From positions 1 to 38,345 of the forward strand of contig DQKS01000100.1 of NCBI GenBank assembly GCA_015660645.1: DNA of 38,345 nt, given 5' to 3'. Both the position numbers and the translations under genes were made by a program. Shown here piece by piece: positions 18,981 through 28,908 of this stretch. Under the pieces are notes generated by a model that saw only the letters and a program-made list of their open reading frames with translations, searched no databases and had not been told where the DNA came from. The stretch's first letter is position 1. Each line of letters begins with the position of its first letter. Origin of the DNA: Gammaproteobacteria bacterium (GTDB lineage Bacteria > Pseudomonadota > Gammaproteobacteria > Magnimaribacterales > Magnimaribacteraceae).

Positions 18981-19829
18981 CTAATTACCTTTCCATTCAA
19001 AATCATAAGAATCATTAATTTCTTTCTTTTTATTTAGAATTGATCGCATAGCTCTTGCTGCATCATTTGATTGCATTGTCGTGTTAAAAGCAGCTTGTTC
19101 AATTCTGAGACCTTCTTCTAAAGAAGTGTCCATCCCTCTATGAATTGCCTTTTTTACTTCTCTAAGTGCTATTGGTGCACGTGAAGCTAAATCCTTACAA
19201 TAATCTAATAAGTCTGATTTAAATGATTCTTTTGGAAGTAATTTATTTATCAAACCATAGTCTAAAGCTTCCTTGTTAGACATCAATTTTGCATGAAGAA
19301 TTAAGTCCATAGCTCTAGAAGCTCCTATTAGTCTAGCTAAACGTTGTGTTCCGCCTCCTCCTGGTAATATTCCGACAGAAGTTTCTGGTAACCCTATAAA
19401 AAATTCGCCATCAGACATTACTCTCAAATCACAACCAAGTGCAAATTCACAACCTCCACCTGCAGTATTGCCGTTGATTCCGGCAACAACTATAGAATTT
19501 AAATCCCTAAGTTTTAGAAGCATTTTATGGAAATTATGAAGTTCTTTGGGTACAGCTTGTTGTACGATATTTTCCTTGCGCGAATCTACATTCTTCTCTG
19601 CAGTTTCAGCTAATTCTGCAACTTCATAATGCTTTATAAACACATCTTCTCCATCTCCTGTAAAAGCTAAAACTCTTAAACCTTCTCTATCTTGAATCGA
19701 GTCAAGGAATTCATGAATTTCAAGCATTCCGTGAGCTGTTAGTGTATGTTCGGGTGGATTGGAGAGATAACAAATAATTAACTGTCCGCTATCTTCAATT
19801 CTAAGATGTTTATATTCTTTTTTTATCAT
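18981..19829 (-). CDS. Enoyl-CoA hydratase/isomerase family protein
   Basis: 282 aa; AGINGNTAGGGCEFALGCDLRVMS, GLPETSVGILPGGGGTQRLARLIG. Confidence 0.92.
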   Translation of the reverse strand: MIKKEYKHLRIEDSGQLIICYLSNPPEHTLTAHGMLEIHEFLDSIQDREGLRVLAFTGDGEDVFIKHYEVAELAETAEKNVDSRKENIVQQAVPKELHNFHKMLLKLRDLNSIVVAGINGNTAGGGCEFALGCDLRVMSDGEFFIGLPETSVGILPGGGGTQRLARLIGASRAMDLILHAKLMSNKEALDYGLINKLLPKESFKSDLLDYCKDLASRAPIALREVKKAIHRGMDTSLEEGLRIEQAAFNTTMQSNDAARAMRSILNKKKEINDSYDFEWKGN

Positions 19830-19891
19830 TGTTTCTAATTCTTTATAATCTTATTTTTTTGTTAACCTTAATAGTTAAAAAGTTTTCTTGT

Positions 19892-20764
19892 CTACCACTT
19901 TGTAAGTTCTGCTACTCCTTTGCCTATATCAGCTGGACTCTTTACCGTATAAACCCCAGCAGCTTCTAAAGCCTTAAATTTTTCTTCAGCTGTTCCTTTT
20001 CCTCCTGCTATGATTGCTCCAGCATGACCCATTCTCTTCCCTGCTGGTGCTGTTACTCCGGCTATATAGGACACAACAGGCTTGGTTATATTTGCTTGGA
20101 TAAACTGAGCTGCTAATTCCTCTGCCGTACCTCCTATCTCTCCCACCATTACTATAGCCTCTGTAGCGGGGTCTTCTTGGAACATGCCCAAAATATCTAT
20201 AAAACTTGAACCAGGTATCGGATCCCCGCCTATGCCAACACAACTACTCTGTCCAAAACCAAAATCCGTTGTTTGTTTAACGGCTTCATAGGTCAAAGTG
20301 CCAGACCTAGAAATAATACCCACCTTACCTGGTAAATGAATGCTTCCTGGCATTATTCCCATTTTACACTCACCAGGCGTAATTATTCCTGGACAGTTGG
20401 GTCCAATCAATCTAACTCCAAGATCATCACAACGCATTTTTACTTCTAACATGTCTAAAGTAGGGACGCCTTCGGTAATGCAAACAATTAGCTGAATTCC
20501 AGATTCAGCAGCCTCTAAGATTGACTCTTTACAGAACCTTGCCGGAACAAAAATAATGCTGGCTGTGGCATTCGTCTCTTTAACCGCATCTAATACTGAA
20601 TTAAACACAGGTAATCCTAAATGCTCTTGGCCTCCTTTACCGGGAGTAACACCTCCAACAAGTTGAGTACCATATTCAATACATTGTTCACAATGTTGTG
20701 TAGCTTGACCTCCGGTAAAGCCTTGGCAAATCACTTTGGTATGTTTATCAATCAGTATGCTCAT
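19892..20764 (-). CDS. sucD: Succinyl-CoA synthetase alpha subunit
   Basis: 290 aa; [66 protein letters not shown]. Confidence 0.98.
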   Translation of the reverse strand: MSILIDKHTKVICQGFTGGQATQHCEQCIEYGTQLVGGVTPGKGGQEHLGLPVFNSVLDAVKETNATASIIFVPARFCKESILEAAESGIQLIVCITEGVPTLDMLEVKMRCDDLGVRLIGPNCPGIITPGECKMGIMPGSIHLPGKVGIISRSGTLTYEAVKQTTDFGFGQSSCVGIGGDPIPGSSFIDILGMFQEDPATEAIVMVGEIGGTAEELAAQFIQANITKPVVSYIAGVTAPAGKRMGHAGAIIAGGKGTAEEKFKALEAAGVYTVKSPADIGKGVAELTKW

Positions 20765-21933
20765 TGTGTAATTCCTTTTGCTGCTTTTACAGCCAGTTCA
20801 GCTGCCTGCTCTAAACCAATTGCAGTCATAATATTTAAATTACATTTAGCTAATTTTTTTATACCTAATTCTGCGTTGTTTCCTTCAAGGCGAACCACGA
20901 CTGGAACTTCTACCCCCATGTGGGTTAAGGCATCTACTATTCCATCAGCTATTACATCGCACCTAACGATTCCACCAAAAATATTTATTAGGACGGCTTT
21001 CACATTTGAATCAGAAAGTATAATCCTAAAAGCTTCTGAGACTCTTTTCGAATCCGCAGCTCCTCCAACGTCTAAGAAATTAGCAGGCTCTCCACCTTGG
21101 AGTTTAATAATGTCCATTGTTCCCATGGCTAATCCAGCACCATTGACCATACATCCTATGTCTCCATCCAACGCTACATAGCTTAGGTCCCATTCCGCTG
21201 CTTCTGCTTCTCTTTCATCCTCCTGTGACGGGTCCCTCATCAAGCTAAGTTCTTCTTGCCTATAGAGTGCATTTGAATCAATATTAATTTTTGCATCGAC
21301 GCATAATAGGTCACCTTGAGTGGTAATCACTAAAGGATTTATTTCAAGCAATGTTAAATCTTTTTCTAAAAATAGACGTACTAACCCCATGTAAATATCT
21401 CTGAATTGTATTTTTTGCCTATCGTCTAAACCCAAAGAAGAAGACAATTTATCAGCCTGGTTCTCGTTTGGACCTTGGACAGGATCTATAGCAACCTTAA
21501 AAATTTTTTCTGGAGTTGCCTCTGCTACATCTTCGATATTAACTCCGCCCTCATTGGAAGCCATCATTACAAGCCTTTGGGAGGTTCTATCAATTACGGC
21601 TCCTAGATAAAGTTCGTCTGCAATATTTGAGCAAGATTCTACAAGGATCTGGTTAATTGGCTGTCCCTTTTCATCTGTCTGGAAAGTGACCAAGTTTTTT
21701 CCTAGCCATTTATTGGCAAAATCTTCTACACCTTGAATATCATCAACCAGCTCAACTCCACCAGCTTTACCTCTTCCTCCCGCGTGAACTTGAACTTTGA
21801 CAACCCAACGATCTCCACCCAATGAGAGCGCCGCTTCTTTAGCACCTTCTGCACTATCAGAAGCAACTCCATTTGAAACGGCTATACCATAACTTCTGAG
21901 TAATTGCTTTGCTTGGTACTCATGTAAATTCAT
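20761..21933 (-). CDS. sucC: Succinyl-CoA synthetase beta subunit
   Basis: 390 aa; [60 protein letters not shown]. Confidence 0.98.
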   Translation of the reverse strand: MNLHEYQAKQLLRSYGIAVSNGVASDSAEGAKEAALSLGGDRWVVKVQVHAGGRGKAGGVELVDDIQGVEDFANKWLGKNLVTFQTDEKGQPINQILVESCSNIADELYLGAVIDRTSQRLVMMASNEGGVNIEDVAEATPEKIFKVAIDPVQGPNENQADKLSSSLGLDDRQKIQFRDIYMGLVRLFLEKDLTLLEINPLVITTQGDLLCVDAKINIDSNALYRQEELSLMRDPSQEDEREAEAAEWDLSYVALDGDIGCMVNGAGLAMGTMDIIKLQGGEPANFLDVGGAADSKRVSEAFRIILSDSNVKAVLINIFGGIVRCDVIADGIVDALTHMGVEVPVVVRLEGNNAELGIKKLAKCNLNIMTAIGLEQAAELAVKAAKGITQ

Positions 21934-21948
21934 TTTTTTTCCCTATTT

Positions 21949-22141
21949 TTATATGGATTGTTTTCTTTTTACGGACAATACAGCTTCATGAAAAGCTTCA
22001 GAGAGACTTAAATTTCTATGCATAACTGATGCAATATCTTCTGTTTTAATACCTTGACTCAAAGCACTGAGAAAAGCGAATCATAAAAAGAGAACTCTCT
22101 GGACTTGGACCAACAACTATTACATCGTATTGATCGGCCAT
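21949..22141 (-). pseudogene. lpd: Degraded dihydrolipoamide dehydrogenase (lpd) remnant: N-terminal ~23 and C-terminal ~42 residues only, frameshifted
   Basis: After the sdhB stop, AAAGGGG SD-like then ATG: MADQYDVIVVGPSPESSLFMIRF (cf. Lpd DVIVIGAGPGGYVAAIRA); in another frame ...FLSALSQGIKTEDIASVMHRNLSLSEAFHEAVLSVKRKQSI* (cf. Lpd C-terminus xxEFGxSAEDIAxxxHAHPTLSEAxxEAALAV); ~400 residues missing. Confidence 0.8.
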
Positions 22142-22154
22142 CCATCAATCCCCT

Positions 22155-22898
22155 TTATGACCCTTTTCTGCTGATAAGTTTGTTTCTAATGTTAGAAATT
22201 GCTTCGGTTGGATTTAAACCTTTAGGGCAAACAGAAACACAATTCATAACTCCATGACATCTATATAAGCTAAATGAATCTTCCAAGTCATCTAGTCTTT
22301 CCTCTGTAGCTTCATCCCTTGAATCCGCAATAAAACGCCAAGACTGAAGAAGAGCTGCTGGTCCTAAAAATTTATCAGGATTCCACCAAAAAGATGGACA
22401 GGCGGTAGAACAACAGCCACAAAGGATACATTCATAAAGACCATCTAATGATTCACGCTCTTGTGGACTTTGTACTCTCTCTTTTTCTGGATTCTTACTC
22501 TTGGTGATTAAATAAGGTTGAACTTTCTCTAGTTGATCGAAGAACGTCTTCATGTCTACAATTAAATCCCTAATAACAGGCAAGCCTGGCATTGGTCTGA
22601 GTGTTAATTTATTTCTTTTTATAGCTTCCGATAAAGGCATTATACAGGCCAGACCATTTTTTCCATTAATGTTCATTCCATCAGATCCGCATACTCCTTC
22701 CCTACAAGAGCTTCTGTAGGATAACGAAGGATCTTTAACTTTTGCCAGATGTAAAGCATCCAAAACCATAATGTCTTTATCAGTCGGAACTTCGATATCT
22801 ATGTCTTGCATGTAGGGCTTATCATCGATCGAAGGATTAAAACGATAAATGTTCATGCGTAAAGTCTGAAGATGTGAAACAGGTATTACAGCGCTCAT
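22155..22898 (-). CDS. sdhB: Succinate dehydrogenase iron-sulfur subunit (start may be the internal MNIYRFNPSID)
   Basis: 247 aa; CREGVCGSDGMNINGKNGLAC, CILCGCCSTACPSFWWNPDKFLGPAALLQ, CHGVMNCVSVCPKGLNP. Confidence 0.98.
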   Translation of the reverse strand: MSAVIPVSHLQTLRMNIYRFNPSIDDKPYMQDIDIEVPTDKDIMVLDALHLAKVKDPSLSYRSSCREGVCGSDGMNINGKNGLACIMPLSEAIKRNKLTLRPMPGLPVIRDLIVDMKTFFDQLEKVQPYLITKSKNPEKERVQSPQERESLDGLYECILCGCCSTACPSFWWNPDKFLGPAALLQSWRFIADSRDEATEERLDDLEDSFSLYRCHGVMNCVSVCPKGLNPTEAISNIRNKLISRKGS

Positions 22899-22899
22899 C

Positions 22900-24693
22900 T
22901 TAATAAGTCCTTACTGAAGGTTGAAAAGCCTGAACCGTTTTAGGCCTGTTATTGACATCTCTTTTGCTGACTTCTTTTGTTCCGGAGAAGTAAATGGAAT
23001 GTTTTAACCAGCCCTCGTCATCTCTGTCAGGATAATCATCTCTAGCATGTGCACCTCTGCTTTCTTTTCTTTCATTTGCAGTTATGGCAGTAGCTTCTGA
23101 GACTTCAAATAAATTCTGCATCTCAAGCGCTTCTATTCTTGCTGTATTAAAAGCAGAAGATTTATCCTGAAGGAACATATTTTCAACCTCACCTCGCATA
23201 TTATTTAACTTCTCAATACCTTTCACCATCAAATCTTCTCTTCTAAATACTCCAAAGTTATTTTGCATATTATGCTGCATTCTTTGTTTTAATACAGGTA
23301 CTTGCTCTCCTTTTGTTGAAGAATTAAGACGATTTAGTCTCTCAAGAGCTTTATCGATATCATCAAAAGAAGCTTTTTTTAATTCAATACCTTGTTTCAT
23401 TAATTCTTCAATATGTATACCAGCTGACCGTCCAAAGACCACTAAGTCTAATAGAGAGTTTCCTCCAAGCCGATTGCCTCCATGGACAGATACACAAGCA
23501 ACCTCTCCTGCCGCATACAAACCTTCAATAATAGTATCTTGGCCTTCTTTAACCGTTATTACTTGCCCATTTAAATTTGTTGGCACACCGCCCATCATGT
23601 AATGACAAGTTGGGACAACAGGAATAGGCTGGACAGCAGGATCAACCCCTGCAAAAGTTTTTGATAGTTCCGTTATTCCTGGCAACCTTTTATGAACAAC
23701 TTCAGGTCCAAGGTGATCCAATTTTAGAAAAAGATGATCTGCTTTAGGTCCGCAACCCCTCCCTTCTAGAATTTCTAAAGCCATTGATCTTGCTACAACA
23801 TCACGACTTGCTAAATCTTTTGTGTTTGGAGCATACCTTTCCATAAACCTCTCACCATCCTTATTTATTAAGTAACCACCCTCTCCTCTACAGCCTTCAG
23901 TCACTAAAGTTCCTGCTCCATGAATTCCTGTAGGATGAAATTGCCACATTTCAATATCTTGTACTGGCAGCCCTGCTCTAAGTGCCATACCAATACCATC
24001 ACCAGAATTAATTAAAGCATTCGTTGTAGAAGCATAGATCCTTCCTGCTCCTCCAGTTGCTAAAACAGTAGCCTTAGAACGTATGTAAAATATCTCTCCA
24101 CTCTCAATCTCAAAAGCAATAACTCCAACAACGGCTCCGTCTTCATTGAGGACCATATCAATGGCAAACCATTCGTTTAAAAACTTGGTTCCTGCTTTAA
24201 GATTGGCCTGGTAAAGGGTATGTAAAAGGCTATGACCCGTTCTATCTGCAGCGGCACAAGTTCTTGTAGCTTGGCCTCCTTTACCATAATCTTTTGACTG
24301 ACCACCAAAAGGTCTTTGATATATTTTTCCCTCTTTAGTTCTAGAAAAAGGCAAACCCATATGTTCTAACTCAAAAACAGCTTTAGGCCCTTCGCTACAC
24401 ATATACTCTATGGCTTCTTGATCACCAATGTAGTCAGATCCTTTAACTGTATCAAACATATGCCATCTCCAATCATCATCGGGGTCATCACTCTGAATCG
24501 CACATGTTATTCCGCCTTGAGCTGAAACCGTATGCGATCGCGTTGGGAATACTTTAGAAATCACAGCGGTATTAAGACCTGATTCTGCCAACTGGAGAGA
24601 GGCTCTTAAACCTGCTCCTCCTCCTCCAATGATAATTCCATCAAAATCCATAACGGGAAGATCCTTTGCATTTATCACTTCATTAACTTTCAT
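22900..24693 (-). CDS. sdhA: Succinate dehydrogenase flavoprotein subunit
   Basis: 597 aa; [80 protein letters not shown]. Confidence 0.99.
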   Translation of the reverse strand: MKVNEVINAKDLPVMDFDGIIIGGGGAGLRASLQLAESGLNTAVISKVFPTRSHTVSAQGGITCAIQSDDPDDDWRWHMFDTVKGSDYIGDQEAIEYMCSEGPKAVFELEHMGLPFSRTKEGKIYQRPFGGQSKDYGKGGQATRTCAAADRTGHSLLHTLYQANLKAGTKFLNEWFAIDMVLNEDGAVVGVIAFEIESGEIFYIRSKATVLATGGAGRIYASTTNALINSGDGIGMALRAGLPVQDIEMWQFHPTGIHGAGTLVTEGCRGEGGYLINKDGERFMERYAPNTKDLASRDVVARSMALEILEGRGCGPKADHLFLKLDHLGPEVVHKRLPGITELSKTFAGVDPAVQPIPVVPTCHYMMGGVPTNLNGQVITVKEGQDTIIEGLYAAGEVACVSVHGGNRLGGNSLLDLVVFGRSAGIHIEELMKQGIELKKASFDDIDKALERLNRLNSSTKGEQVPVLKQRMQHNMQNNFGVFRREDLMVKGIEKLNNMRGEVENMFLQDKSSAFNTARIEALEMQNLFEVSEATAITANERKESRGAHARDDYPDRDDEGWLKHSIYFSGTKEVSKRDVNNRPKTVQAFQPSVRTY

Positions 24694-24699
24694 CTTTTT

Positions 24700-25047
24700 T
24701 TACCAAATAATTATAAGAGACCAAATAAAAACAATTAAAACGATTAAAAAACAAATAAATCTATAGGAAACATAAACTATTTTGCTAAACCCACCCAATC
24801 TCGCAGGAGTGAAATAGTCCGAGCCTATTGCCCAAGTACCAAGCCACGTGTGTACAGCAAATGAAATTAGGAACAAGGTCGAGAAAACCTTAATAACTAA
24901 ACCTTCAAAGAAAGATTTCCATAATAAGTAATCCATACCTGGATTAGAAACAACGAAGTAAATCAAGTAAACACCATAGAGGAACATGAACAAAGCACAT
25001 GCCCTTATAATTAAAAACTCGTTAGTACCTGACTCTAAGAATTTCAT
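24700..25047 (-). CDS. sdhD: Succinate dehydrogenase membrane anchor subunit SdhD
   Basis: 115 aa, three TM segments, HTWLGTWAIGSDYF; between sdhC and sdhA. Confidence 0.9.
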   Translation of the reverse strand: MKFLESGTNEFLIIRACALFMFLYGVYLIYFVVSNPGMDYLLWKSFFEGLVIKVFSTLFLISFAVHTWLGTWAIGSDYFTPARLGGFSKIVYVSYRFICFLIVLIVFIWSLIIIW

Positions 25048-25053
25048 TATTTA

Positions 25054-25440
25054 TTACCAGATATAGACCAAAAACCAAAAAGAGCAGGTAAAACTTAAAG
25101 CAAATACTAACCAAGACAATAACTGGCCTGACTTTAAAGTTTCTCCAAACCCAAAAAATTCAGCCAGCATCTTCTTTAGACCAGCTAGAACATGATAAAT
25201 AAATCCTACTGCCATCATCACAACAAGTATCTTTAAAAATACGCTATTTACTAAATACCCCTGTAATTGATTAAAAGACTCAAGCGAGATTAAAGAGACT
25301 TGTAGCAACCACACAACCAAAGGAAAGCATAAAAATAGAGCAAAACCTGATATTCGATGAAGAATTGATACAACGCCAACAATTGGCAATTTTATTGCTA
25401 GCAAATTTAAAAATACTGGACGATTATCTTTTTCTATCAC
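25054..25440 (-). CDS. sdhC: Succinate dehydrogenase cytochrome b556 subunit SdhC
   Basis: 128 aa; RPVFLNLLAIKLPIVGVVSILHRISGFALF (SxxHRxSG), YHVLAGLKKM. Confidence 0.95.
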   Translation of the reverse strand: MIEKDNRPVFLNLLAIKLPIVGVVSILHRISGFALFLCFPLVVWLLQVSLISLESFNQLQGYLVNSVFLKILVVMMAVGFIYHVLAGLKKMLAEFFGFGETLKSGQLLSWLVFALSFTCSFWFLVYIW

Positions 25441-25537
25441 TATCTTAAATAGGGTTTGCTTCCGAGCGAGTTAAAGCTAAACAATTATAATTTGTGATTA
25501 AACTAAATGCCATACAAATAGCACGATTGTAGGTGGG

Positions 25538-26770
25538 TTAATTCTCTAATTGAAAAATTAAAAAGAAAGCAGCCAAGAAAAGAGGGATAGTAAATAAAAA
25601 AGGAAAGATTAAATTTGCTTGATAAAGAAAACCACTAAAAAGTGGGCCTAAAGCAAACCCTATACCAGGTGCAACCATTGACATGCCTACTGCAGCTCCT
25701 TGATTATTAGGATCTGCATTTAAAGATGCGGCGGCAGTATAGCCTGGCGTAGCCAATCCCATGCCCAACCCCATTAAACTCATTCCAACAAGAACCCCGG
25801 TAAAATCATAAGAGAGTGATATCACTAGTGCACTTAGAATAAACAGAGGGATGGACCATGCAATTAAACGCAACGGAGATCCTTTAAACCTTTGTACTAT
25901 AGTAAGTTGGGAAACAATAGACATTGCTGCCATGGATCCTAAAGCTATAGCTGTAGATTTAGCTGTTTCGTTTAGAGTTAACAGGAATTTATCTTGTAAA
26001 TAGTAAGCCGTAACAGACTGAACCATAGCAAAGCTGGTAAAGACTATAACGCCTATAGCAAGAAGAAATTTAAGATTCTTATCTAACACCGGCCTGACGC
26101 CAATGTTTTTTGATATTTTTGTATTGCCAGAAGGCAGAAAAAGAAAAGCAAAAATAATAGCTGCAACCATAATAAAAGACATAATTAACAGAGGAGTAAG
26201 CAAACCAAAATTCTGAATATCAACAGAAAATAAATTAATGCCAATTAATGACCCAACCAAAATTGGTCCTGCTATGGTACCAATGTTATTAGCAGCTCCA
26301 AATTTCCCCATACCCGATGAACGGTCTTCATCACTTGTAATATCAGCTACGTAAGCCCCTGTTGCAGGCCTTGAAGCCGCTCCTAGTGCTGAATTTACCA
26401 TTCTGGCTATTAACAAAATGATTAATAAGTTAATGGAGGAAAGATACCCAATTAGTCCATAAGAAACAAAGAAACAAAATAATAAAGTCGATAAAACATA
26501 TCCTGAAAGGCCCATAATCAGTACCACCTTTCTTCCTATTCGATCACTCAATCTTCCCCAATAGGGAGTAAATACAATAAACATAGCCGCAGATATTGAA
26601 ACAAGACTATTGATTTGAATTTCTGAAAATCCAAACTCTCTTCCTATGATTGGCATTGATTGCCAATAAACAGATTGACCCATACTTACAAACACTACGA
26701 TGAACATCAATATTGAAAGGACTTTATTGTCGGTCCGCTTCAAGTCTGTAGATCCCTCTAGATTCTCCAT
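25538..26770 (-). CDS. MFS transporter (DHA1-like)
   Basis: 410 aa; GRLSDRIGRKVVLIMGLSGY (MFS A-motif), 12 hydrophobic segments. Confidence 0.88.
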   Translation of the reverse strand: MENLEGSTDLKRTDNKVLSILMFIVVFVSMGQSVYWQSMPIIGREFGFSEIQINSLVSISAAMFIVFTPYWGRLSDRIGRKVVLIMGLSGYVLSTLLFCFFVSYGLIGYLSSINLLIILLIARMVNSALGAASRPATGAYVADITSDEDRSSGMGKFGAANNIGTIAGPILVGSLIGINLFSVDIQNFGLLTPLLIMSFIMVAAIIFAFLFLPSGNTKISKNIGVRPVLDKNLKFLLAIGVIVFTSFAMVQSVTAYYLQDKFLLTLNETAKSTAIALGSMAAMSIVSQLTIVQRFKGSPLRLIAWSIPLFILSALVISLSYDFTGVLVGMSLMGLGMGLATPGYTAAASLNADPNNQGAAVGMSMVAPGIGFALGPLFSGFLYQANLIFPFLFTIPLFLAAFFLIFQLEN

Positions 26771-28908
26771 TAATTATTATCTGATCTTAAAAGAAAAGCA
26801 TACTCCATAGCGACTTCTTCTAAACTTGCGAATCTTCCACTAACACCACCATGTCCAGCAGATAGATTAACTTTAAATAGAATTGGATTAGTAGAAGTAG
26901 TGTTGTCTCTCAGTTTCGCAACATATTTCGCTGGTTCATAATATTGAACTTGCGAATCCCACAATCCTGCAGTTACTAATATGCTCGGATAAGAATAAGC
27001 ACTTATATTGTCATACGGTGAATATCGCATCATATAATTAAATTCTTTTTTATTAGCTGGATTACCCCACTCATCATATTCGCCTGTTGTTAAAGGTATG
27101 GAGGCATCAGACATTGTTGTTATAACATCAACAAAAGGTACATTAGAAATAATACCGTTATACAAATTGGGTTCCATATTCATTACCGAACCCATTAATA
27201 AACCTCCTGCACTTCCACCTCCAGCATAAATTCTTCCTTTCTCGCCAAAACCTAATTTTAATAACCCTTTGGTTACATCAATAAAATCATGAAAAGTATT
27301 CAATTTATTAAATGTTTTTCCGTCCTCATACCAATGCCTACCTAATTCTTGACCTCCTCTTACATGAGCAATAGCAAAAATAAAACCTCTATCAAGCAAA
27401 GAAAGTCTGGTTGAGCTAAATCCTGCATCTACGGATATCCCGTAAGACCCATAACCGTAAACAAAAAGTGGGTTTTTCCCTTTCTTATACAAATCTCTAC
27501 GGTAAACAAAAGAAACAGGGATGAGAGTTCCATCTCTGCCTTTTATTTCTTTTCTCTGAACTTTATAAAGACTTGGAGAAAAAGGGCCTTTTACTTCAGC
27601 TTGTTTTAGCTTACGTTTTCTACCATTCTTAAGGTCAATGGAATAAATAGAGTCTGGTGATCTCATACTAGAATACCCGTAATAGAATTTAGTACTTTTG
27701 TATTCAGGATTAGCTGCTAAATATGCCGTATACGAAGGGTCATTAAAACTAACTCTTTTTTCAAATTTACCATTCTGATCTAATATTCTTAATTTTCTTA
27801 GACCAGATTCTCTTTCCATCAATACTAAGTTCTTTGGATAGGCCAAAACTGATTGGAGCAGCACATGATCTCTATGCGGGATAATTTCTTTCCATTGCGA
27901 CCTTTTTTTTGATTTCGCTAAAACAGTTTCCAAAAGTCGAAAATTCTTTGCTTTCCAATTGGAGTGAATTAAGAAACGCTTTTGTTCAGGATCATGCTCT
28001 ACTGAATACAAATGATTCAAAGTCCTTGGAAAGAAAACAGAAGGCTTTTCTAAAGGATTAGAGCTTTTTATTAGAAGAGTTTCAGAACTGTTAGTGCTAG
28101 AAATATCTATTTCAATAAATTCCATAGATCTTGAATTCCCAACCGACACATGAAAAGTAGGATCATGTTCCTCATAAATCAGAACATCTTCTGATTGCTT
28201 TGATCCCATTGAATGACGGTAGACTTGGAAAGGCAGAAGAGTTTCAGGATCTCTTCTAACATAAAAAAAATAAGCGCTATCTGAAGACCATGCCATATCA
28301 CCAGAAGTATCTTTAATAACTTGGGCAGATACTTCCCCAGATAACAAATCCTTGAACCTAATTGAATACTGACGCCTTCCTGTTGTATCTTCGGCATAAG
28401 CCAGTTCTTGCTCGGTCGGAGCAATACTCCAATTAGCTAATTGATAAAAATCTGAGTTAATGGCTAATTCATTCACATCCAATAAGACCTGTTCAGGAGC
28501 ATTCTTGTTGGTTCGCCTTATGTATATAGGATGCTCTTTATTTGGTTTATATCGCCTATAATATTCATAAGCACCCATCCTGATAGGTACAGAATCTTCC
28601 TTCTTAGGAATTCTGTCTGTTATTTCCTTAAAAAGCTTCTTTCTTAAATCTTGACCTGAAGTAAACCAATCTTCTAAGTATTCATTCTCTCGTTTAAGAT
28701 GGTTTAAAACCTTCTTACTCTTCCTTGAGTCGTCTCTCATCCAATAATAATTATCGACTCTTTCTATCCCATGGGCCTCCATGATAAAAGGAACCTTCTT
28801 TGGTGAGGGCGCTTTAAGTTCTGTCAATTCTTTGCTCTGTATTTGGTTGATATTAGAAAAGAAAAAGCAGACTAACAGAAAAATCTTGATACACCCCCAA
28901 TCTTTCAT
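26770..28908 (-). CDS. S9A-family prolyl oligopeptidase / oligopeptidase B, probably exported
   Basis: 712 aa; signal-like N-terminus; PFIMEAHGIERVDNYYWMRDD, GGGSAGGLLMGSVMN (GxSxGG), WDSQVQYYEPAKYVAKLR, LSAGHGGVSGRF. Confidence 0.92.
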   Translation of the reverse strand: MKDWGCIKIFLLVCFFFSNINQIQSKELTELKAPSPKKVPFIMEAHGIERVDNYYWMRDDSRKSKKVLNHLKRENEYLEDWFTSGQDLRKKLFKEITDRIPKKEDSVPIRMGAYEYYRRYKPNKEHPIYIRRTNKNAPEQVLLDVNELAINSDFYQLANWSIAPTEQELAYAEDTTGRRQYSIRFKDLLSGEVSAQVIKDTSGDMAWSSDSAYFFYVRRDPETLLPFQVYRHSMGSKQSEDVLIYEEHDPTFHVSVGNSRSMEFIEIDISSTNSSETLLIKSSNPLEKPSVFFPRTLNHLYSVEHDPEQKRFLIHSNWKAKNFRLLETVLAKSKKRSQWKEIIPHRDHVLLQSVLAYPKNLVLMERESGLRKLRILDQNGKFEKRVSFNDPSYTAYLAANPEYKSTKFYYGYSSMRSPDSIYSIDLKNGRKRKLKQAEVKGPFSPSLYKVQRKEIKGRDGTLIPVSFVYRRDLYKKGKNPLFVYGYGSYGISVDAGFSSTRLSLLDRGFIFAIAHVRGGQELGRHWYEDGKTFNKLNTFHDFIDVTKGLLKLGFGEKGRIYAGGGSAGGLLMGSVMNMEPNLYNGIISNVPFVDVITTMSDASIPLTTGEYDEWGNPANKKEFNYMMRYSPYDNISAYSYPSILVTAGLWDSQVQYYEPAKYVAKLRDNTTSTNPILFKVNLSAGHGGVSGRFASLEEVAMEYAFLLRSDNN

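Noticed and set aside
20621-21181. Long (186 aa) antisense ORF over sucC/sucD
   Set aside because: Low-complexity S/T/A/P-rich translation typical of shadow frames opposite conserved coding sequence; sucC and sucD are unambiguous.
25484-25489. TATAAT on the minus strand upstream of sdhC
   Set aside because: Good -10-like hexamer but no acceptable -35 at 16-18 nt, in very AT-rich sequence; too weak to call.
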